From Candidatus Cloacimonadota bacterium (GTDB lineage Bacteria > Cloacimonadota > Cloacimonadia > Cloacimonadales > TCS61): 10,333 bases of DNA. The position numbers were made by a program, and so were the translations under genes. Positions 5,823-10,333 of this stretch are shown here, in pieces. Numbering within the stretch: the stretch's first letter is position 1; every line of letters begins with the position of its first letter. Under the pieces are notes generated by a model. It ran no database searches and was not told the origin of the DNA. It saw nothing but the letters and a program-made list of their open reading frames with translations. The stretch lies in NCBI GenBank assembly GCA_016931665.1, contig JAFGEH010000003.1, positions 1 through 10,333 on the forward strand. Reading direction: 5' to 3'.

Positions 5823-7985
5823 ATGGAATTTTTAAATGATCTGAATCAGCAGCAACAGCAGGTTGTTACTACTACTTCCGGCCCGGTACTGGTTCTGGCG
5901 GGTGCAGGTAGTGGCAAGACCAGATGTGTGATATACCGGGCAGCCTATCTGATCAAACAACTGCAAATAAGCCCCTGGCAGATCCTGGTGGTAACTTTCA
6001 CCAATAAAGCAGCCAGGGAATTGATAAATAGACTCGAGAACACCTTTGCGCTCTCAGCCAGATCTCTGTGGATAGGAACCTTTCATTCCATCTGCAGCAG
6101 AATATTGCGATCGGAGAAGGATTATCTGCAATATACTGCTGAATTTTCCATTTATGATGAAGACGACCAGAAAGTATTGTTCAGGAAGATCTACAAGCAA
6201 CTGGATATAGACGCAGAGAAATTTCCCCCAGCCAGAGTCAGGGCCATCATCAGTAATCAGAAGAATTCACTGATCAGAGTAACAGATTTTTTCGATTTCA
6301 ATGAACATAATTACTTCAGTGATCAGGTACACAAGATCTACGAATATTACCAGAAATCTTTACTCAAGAATAATGCCATGGATTTTGATGATCTTCTGAT
6401 AAATGCTGTTTTCCTGCTGCATGATCATCCTGAATTATTGGCAAAGTATCAGGCCAAATTCAGTTATGTTATGATCGATGAATACCAGGACACCAATTAT
6501 GCCCAGTTCAAATTTGTGAACCTGATCGCCAGCCGTCACCGGAATTTATGTGTGGTAGGAGATGATGATCAGGCCATCTACAGCTGGAGGGGTGCTGATA
6601 TCAGGAATATCCTGAATTTTGAAAGGGATTACGGGAATGTCACCACGATCAGGCTGGAAAGGAATTACCGGTCTCCCCGCTCGATACTCGCCCTGGCGCA
6701 CAGCCTGATCATCCATAATCAGTCAAGGCATTCCAAGCAGTTATGGACAGATAAGCCGGATGATTCCAGACCCCGGGTGGTCCGGCTGGAAAATGAAAAC
6801 GAAGAAGCAGGATTCATCGCTTCCGAAGTCACCAGCTGGCAGGAACGGGGTAATGATTTAAATCAATGTGTGGTACTTTATCGGACCAATGCTCAATCCC
6901 GGGTTTTTGAAAATGTGTTCATCAGGAACAGGATTAAATATCAAATTGTAGGCGGAGTAAATTTTTATCAGCGTAAAGAGATCAAGGATATCATGGCCTA
7001 TCTGCGGGTTCTAATCAACCAGCAGGATAGCGAAAGCCTTTTACGGATCCTGAATTTTCCACCCCGAGGTATAGGGCAGGTAACGGCTGGAACTCTGCTT
7101 GAACTGGCTGTGAGCAATGGAACGACCCTGTTTGATACAATTATGAACCGGCTGACCGGGCAATTACCACCCCAGCAGATGAAGAAGGTCAAAGAATTTG
7201 CCGCCTTGATCAGGAAATGGCAGGAATCAATTACTGTATTAGCTTTACCGGACCTGATCAAAGAAATCATCGATGATCTGCAGCTTCTGGAGCTATACGA
7301 AAACAGTAAAGATCCACAGGATATTTCCCGACTGGAAAATCTGGAAGAATTCATAGCTGCCACGGAAGAATTCCAGGAAGATTTCCTGAATGAGAAAGGA
7401 GAGCAGCCCGGACTGACGGATTTCCTGCAGCAGGTCAGCCTGCAGACAGACCTGGATAATATGGACGAAGCACAGTACAGTGTAAAACTTATGACCATGC
7501 ATAATGCCAAAGGCCTGGAATTTGATAATGTTTTTGTGGTTGGGCTGGAGGATAATCTTTTACCACATTCCCGATCATTGGAAAGCGACAGTGACCTGGA
7601 AGAAGAACGCCGGTTGTTCTATGTGGCCATGACTCGTGCCAGAAAAAACCTGACCATAACTCATGCCCGTACTCGCAGATTTTATGATACTTCTAATCTG
7701 ACCCTGCCCAGCCGCTTCCTGCGGGAACTTGATAAGGAACTCTATGATTTCATTGATAAAAGTATAAAGAACAGTGATAATTTCAATCAATTCAGGATAA
7801 TCCCACTGAACAAGCCGCGTGAAAACGAAAAATATTTTAAGATTGGACAAAAAATTGCTCACAGCAAGTTTGGTAAAGGTGTGATTCTGAATGTTGATGG
7901 TACCGGGAAGGATGCCAAATTGACCATCTCTTTTGCCGGCGGGCACCTGAAAAAAATCATCGGTACCTTTGTTGAAGTGGTATAA
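5823..7985 (+). CDS. pcrA: ATP-dependent 3'-5' DNA helicase PcrA/UvrD
   Basis: A complete superfamily 1A helicase of 720 residues that would unwind DNA in repair and replication-conflict clearing. Motifs in order: Q motif LNDLNQQQQQVV, Walker A GAGSGKT (27-33), Ia VTFTNKAA, Ib IGTFHSICSR, Walker B DEYQD (219-223), III GDDDQAIYSWRG (246-257), IV RLERNYRS, V MTMHNAKGLEFDNVF, and VI RLFYVAMTRAR (597-607). The C-terminal domain from about residue 673 (KIGQKIAHSKFGKGVI, then DAKLTISFAGGHLKKI) matches the Tudor-like domain by which PcrA/UvrD binds RNA polymerase. No Shine-Dalgarno is seen before the ATG; the leader is AT-rich. Rep is less likely because of this tail. A 120-nt gap separates it from the MBL gene. 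Confidence 0.96.
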   Translation: MEFLNDLNQQQQQVVTTTSGPVLVLAGAGSGKTRCVIYRAAYLIKQLQISPWQILVVTFTNKAARELINRLENTFALSARSLWIGTFHSICSRILRSEKDYLQYTAEFSIYDEDDQKVLFRKIYKQLDIDAEKFPPARVRAIISNQKNSLIRVTDFFDFNEHNYFSDQVHKIYEYYQKSLLKNNAMDFDDLLINAVFLLHDHPELLAKYQAKFSYVMIDEYQDTNYAQFKFVNLIASRHRNLCVVGDDDQAIYSWRGADIRNILNFERDYGNVTTIRLERNYRSPRSILALAHSLIIHNQSRHSKQLWTDKPDDSRPRVVRLENENEEAGFIASEVTSWQERGNDLNQCVVLYRTNAQSRVFENVFIRNRIKYQIVGGVNFYQRKEIKDIMAYLRVLINQQDSESLLRILNFPPRGIGQVTAGTLLELAVSNGTTLFDTIMNRLTGQLPPQQMKKVKEFAALIRKWQESITVLALPDLIKEIIDDLQLLELYENSKDPQDISRLENLEEFIAATEEFQEDFLNEKGEQPGLTDFLQQVSLQTDLDNMDEAQYSVKLMTMHNAKGLEFDNVFVVGLEDNLLPHSRSLESDSDLEEERRLFYVAMTRARKNLTITHARTRRFYDTSNLTLPSRFLRELDKELYDFIDKSIKNSDNFNQFRIIPLNKPRENEKYFKIGQKIAHSKFGKGVILNVDGTGKDAKLTISFAGGHLKKIIGTFVEVV

Positions 7986-7993
7986 GGGGCTCT

Positions 7994-8947
7994 ATGAAAT
8001 TCAGATTCTTCTCTATTAGCCTTCTGCTTATCCTGTTAAGCTTTGTTAATCTATCTGCCAGTAAATATGCCGGTGAGTTGTTTCAGATGGGCGTAAGTGT
8101 GCGCAACCTTGCCCTGGGAAGATGCGGCGTAGCGGATTATCATTCTGCCAGTCTGGCCTACTGGAATCCGGCCCTGCTGAATCTGGTGGAGAATAATCGT
8201 TATGAATTGATGCATGCCGAAGAATACAATGGTCTTCTCACCTATGACACCGCCTCCCTGATCTGGGGAAGAAATATCAAACTAGCGCTGGTAATAACCA
8301 GGATAGGGATCGATGATATTCCGCTAACCTCCCTGCAGAACCCGGAAGATTCGATCAGCTTTGCCAACCGTCCCTACAAGTATAAATCCGTTAATAATTC
8401 TGATTTTGTGGTCTATGCTGGTATCTACCGGAAAATTGGAAATATCAATCTGGGATTAACTCCCAAACTGGCCTACCGGCATCTGGCTGAAGAAAACGGC
8501 TTTGGCTTTGGAGCAGACCTTTCCACTTATTACGAGATAAACACTGATCTACTCCTCGCTCTCAGGTTGCGAGATTTTTTCACTACTCAGATTCTCTGGG
8601 CTAATGGTTCGCATGAGGTAGTATATCCGGGTTTAGATCTGGAAGCTAATTATCGATTCCTGGTTCCCCTGCTGCAGCGGGAAGCCAACTTCCTGCTCGG
8701 AATTGAATCGCACACCGATAACAGGGATTTTTCGGCAACAATGTCCCTTGCCTTTCTCAGTATTGACCTTCATGCTGGATTAGCTGTAAGGGTTCATCCC
8801 CATCTGGAGCTCCTGCTGGGTTATGATATTGATAATTTAACTTCCGGATTGTCCTTATTTTATCGTAACTGGTTGCTCAATTATGCTTTTGAATACAATC
8901 CTGAACTGGATAATTCTCACCGGATCTCCCTGGGCAGGCAATTATGA
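7994..8947 (+). CDS. Exported PorV/UPF0164-like outer-membrane beta-barrel protein
   Basis: A 317-residue protein with a clear signal peptide: basic start MKFRFF, a hydrophobic run to about residue 20, and likely cleavage near SAS-K (residue 23). The mature start GVSVRNLALGRCGVADYHSA, followed by SLAYWNPALLNLV (residues 53-65), matches the pattern of PorV/PorQ/UPF0164 barrels, where a Gly-rich stretch leads to a WNPA motif. The rest alternates polar and hydrophobic residues in short strands, as a barrel would. It ends in Leu rather than the usual aromatic residue. The role is unknown; PorV helps type IX secretion in Bacteroidota, but that is not implied here. AAGGGG overlaps the pcrA stop and precedes the ATG by 5 nt. 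Its end overlaps dxr by 4 nt. Confidence 0.8.
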   Translation: MKFRFFSISLLLILLSFVNLSASKYAGELFQMGVSVRNLALGRCGVADYHSASLAYWNPALLNLVENNRYELMHAEEYNGLLTYDTASLIWGRNIKLALVITRIGIDDIPLTSLQNPEDSISFANRPYKYKSVNNSDFVVYAGIYRKIGNINLGLTPKLAYRHLAEENGFGFGADLSTYYEINTDLLLALRLRDFFTTQILWANGSHEVVYPGLDLEANYRFLVPLLQREANFLLGIESHTDNRDFSATMSLAFLSIDLHAGLAVRVHPHLELLLGYDIDNLTSGLSLFYRNWLLNYAFEYNPELDNSHRISLGRQL

Positions 8948-10083
8948 AAAAAATTGCCATCCTGGGCCTAACCGGTTCTATTGGGAGATCCGCAGCCGAT
9001 GTTATTCTTTCCCACCGGCAGGAATTCCAGGTGGTATTGGCCTCTTCTCATAACAATTACCAGGAATTATTCCGTCTTAGTCATGAATTAGCCATTCCCA
9101 ATCTGCTGCTCACCAACACAGAGTTAAAATCCAGGATCACCGACACCCCGGAGAATATCCGCCTGTACTGGGGAGATAGCGAATTGTCCCAGTTGCTGGC
9201 CGAATTGAATCCCGATATTGTACTCAATGCCATTTCCGGCTCAGCGGGCCTGTATTCATCCATGGTAACTCTATCGCTGGGGATTGATCTGGCCCTGGCT
9301 AATAAGGAATCTCTGGTTATGGCCGGTCATCTGATCAATCGGGAGTTACAGCGCTCGGCAGCACGGCTGATTCCAGTGGACAGCGAACACAGTGCTGTGC
9401 TGCAGGCGATCGGGTCCACACCGCTATCACAGGTAAGGAAAATTATTTTAACAGCTTCCGGGGGGCCATTCCTGCAGCTGCCACCGGAAGAATTCTCCAG
9501 TATAACGGTGGAAAGAACCATGCAACATCCCACCTGGTCCATGGGGCCCAAAATCACCGTTGATTCTGCCACCATGCTGAACAAAGCCCTGGAAGTGATC
9601 GAAGCCCACTGGCTTTTTCACAAGGATTATACTGATATTCAGGCAGTGGTCCATCCTCAGTCAATCATTCATTCCCTGGTTGAATTTTGCGATGGTTCCC
9701 TGCTCGCCCAGCTGGGATTTCCCAATATGAAACTTCCTATTCTTTATGCTTTATCATATCCGGATCATCTGATCTCGGATCTTAGTTCAACCAATATCCT
9801 GGACCTGCCCTGGCTTTCTTTCCTGCCCCTGGATGAGGAAAGATACCCTCTGTATTATCTGGCTGTAGCAGCCAGTGCAGCCGGCGGCCTGATGCCCACC
9901 ATAATGAATGCTGCCAATGAAGCAGCTGTAACCCTGTTTCTCGAACGGAAAATCTCTTTCCCGGCTATCCACAGGATTGTTGCCGATACCCTGAACAGTC
10001 AGAATAATTTTCCTGATCCTGACCTGGAAACGATTCTGGCTGCCAATCTCGAGACCTATTCCAGAATTATCAACGATAATTAG
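8944..10083 (+). CDS. dxr: 1-deoxy-D-xylulose 5-phosphate reductoisomerase
   Basis: Dxr turns DXP into 2-C-methyl-D-erythritol 4-phosphate with NADPH, the committed step of the MEP isoprenoid pathway. The 379 residues are complete. NADPH-binding GLTGSIG (8-14), ALANKESLV (117-125), metal ligands D146 and E148 in VDSEHSA, and E217 in MLNKALEVIEAHWLF are all present, as are ASGGPF (171-176), the active-site flap HPTWSMGPKI (195-204), HPQSIIHSLVEF (237-248) and NAANEAA. The ATG overlaps the stop of the barrel gene (ATGA), which suggests translational coupling; only a weak AGG lies upstream. The product supplies precursors for undecaprenyl phosphate, used by the transferase encoded at 3882-4961. 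Confidence 0.97.
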   Translation: MKKIAILGLTGSIGRSAADVILSHRQEFQVVLASSHNNYQELFRLSHELAIPNLLLTNTELKSRITDTPENIRLYWGDSELSQLLAELNPDIVLNAISGSAGLYSSMVTLSLGIDLALANKESLVMAGHLINRELQRSAARLIPVDSEHSAVLQAIGSTPLSQVRKIILTASGGPFLQLPPEEFSSITVERTMQHPTWSMGPKITVDSATMLNKALEVIEAHWLFHKDYTDIQAVVHPQSIIHSLVEFCDGSLLAQLGFPNMKLPILYALSYPDHLISDLSSTNILDLPWLSFLPLDEERYPLYYLAVAASAAGGLMPTIMNAANEAAVTLFLERKISFPAIHRIVADTLNSQNNFPDPDLETILAANLETYSRIINDN

Positions 10084-10157
10084 TATTTCTCAGGCGCTTC
10101 TTACTATATTTTAATACTATATTTCTAACATAAATTCACTAAAGGATTGCAACTTCA

Positions 10158-10333
10158 ATGCAGGATTGTAGAAAGAAAGTATCATCTTTGACGGTAATTG
10201 CCATTCCCTGGCTGGTCGGAATCTTAACTTCCAGATTTCTGGATCATTCCTGTTACTATTATCTGATAAGTATTTCCGCCTTAGCTTTGAGTTTTTCACT
10301 ACGCCGCTTCCGACAAATTTTACTACTGATTGC
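10158..10333 (+). CDS. Probable ComEC/Rec2-type membrane protein, N-terminal fragment
   Basis: From ATG 10158 the frame is open to the window edge (58 codons). A basic start MQDCRKKVSS leads into hydrophobic segments including IPWLVGILTSRFL and YYYLISISALALSFS, then the basic pair-rich RRFRQ and another hydrophobic run. Two short N-terminal helices with a Gly-rich turn and a basic loop resemble the start of ComEC/Rec2, the channel for DNA uptake (DUF4131 region), but the fragment is too short to prove it. AAAGGA (10141-10146) lies 11 nt before the ATG, a long spacing. It begins 74 nt after dxr on the same strand and may belong to the same transcript. Confidence 0.5.
   Translation, partial: MQDCRKKVSSLTVIAIPWLVGILTSRFLDHSCYYYLISISALALSFSLRRFRQILLLI

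Noticed and set aside
6998..7510. Minus-strand frame of 170 codons opposite pcrA
   Set aside because: Ser/Arg/Cys-rich shadow of helicase codons; no motif and no ribosome binding site.
7575..7946. Minus-strand frame of 123 codons opposite the 3' end of pcrA
   Set aside because: Overlaps motif VI and the Tudor-like domain of pcrA, which are clearly coding on the plus strand.
10117..10299. Minus-strand frame of 60 codons after dxr
   Set aside because: It lies opposite the plus-strand frame from 10158, which has clear membrane-protein character; the minus product shows no motif.

Overview
The window is a compact, mostly plus-strand stretch of bacterial housekeeping DNA with moderate GC and short intergenic gaps. 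The organism looks like a diderm (outer-membrane) bacterium. It has a signal-peptide-bearing barrel-like protein of the PorV/UPF0164 type and uses the MEP isoprenoid pathway (dxr). The order rpsP-khpA-rimM-trmD-SPOUT methyltransferase-rplS is one I know from Thermotoga and some other deep lineages. TrmD carries a Lys in its GHYK motif, as I recall for Bacteroidota relatives. A Cloacimonadota or neighbouring FCB-type lineage fits best, but that is inference, not shown.

Layout. Bases 1-141 are the 3' end of ffh (SRP GTPase). Bases 227-3033 form a tight operon for translation and RNA maturation: S16, KhpA, RimM, TrmD, a TrmD-linked SPOUT methyltransferase and L19. Its internal junctions overlap by 1-4 nt or leave short gaps, and it closes with a strong intrinsic terminator at 3040-3068. 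Bases 3034-3299 hold no recognised gene. They contain that terminator, a 48-codon minus-strand reading frame that may be the tail of a broken gene, and a C7A6 homopolymer tract. smpB follows on the minus strand (3300-3749), divergent from the next block.

Bases 3882-10333 all read plus: a WecA/TagO-type polyprenyl-phosphate sugar-1-phosphate transferase, an MBL-fold hydrolase starting with TTG, a PcrA/UvrD helicase with an intact C-terminal Tudor-like domain, the barrel-like protein, dxr (4-nt overlap), and the first 58 codons of a membrane protein that looks like the start of ComEC/Rec2.

How the genes fit together. The first block makes and modifies ribosomes and tRNA, beside SRP targeting. 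SmpB adds trans-translation rescue. Dxr feeds isoprenoid synthesis, and thus the undecaprenyl phosphate on which the WecA-like enzyme would work. PcrA and the putative ComEC concern DNA repair and uptake. I see no tRNA, rRNA, CRISPR array, insertion sequence or phage gene, and no convincing new multi-gene system. The least explained places are the rplS-smpB gap and a few small details in otherwise ordinary genes.
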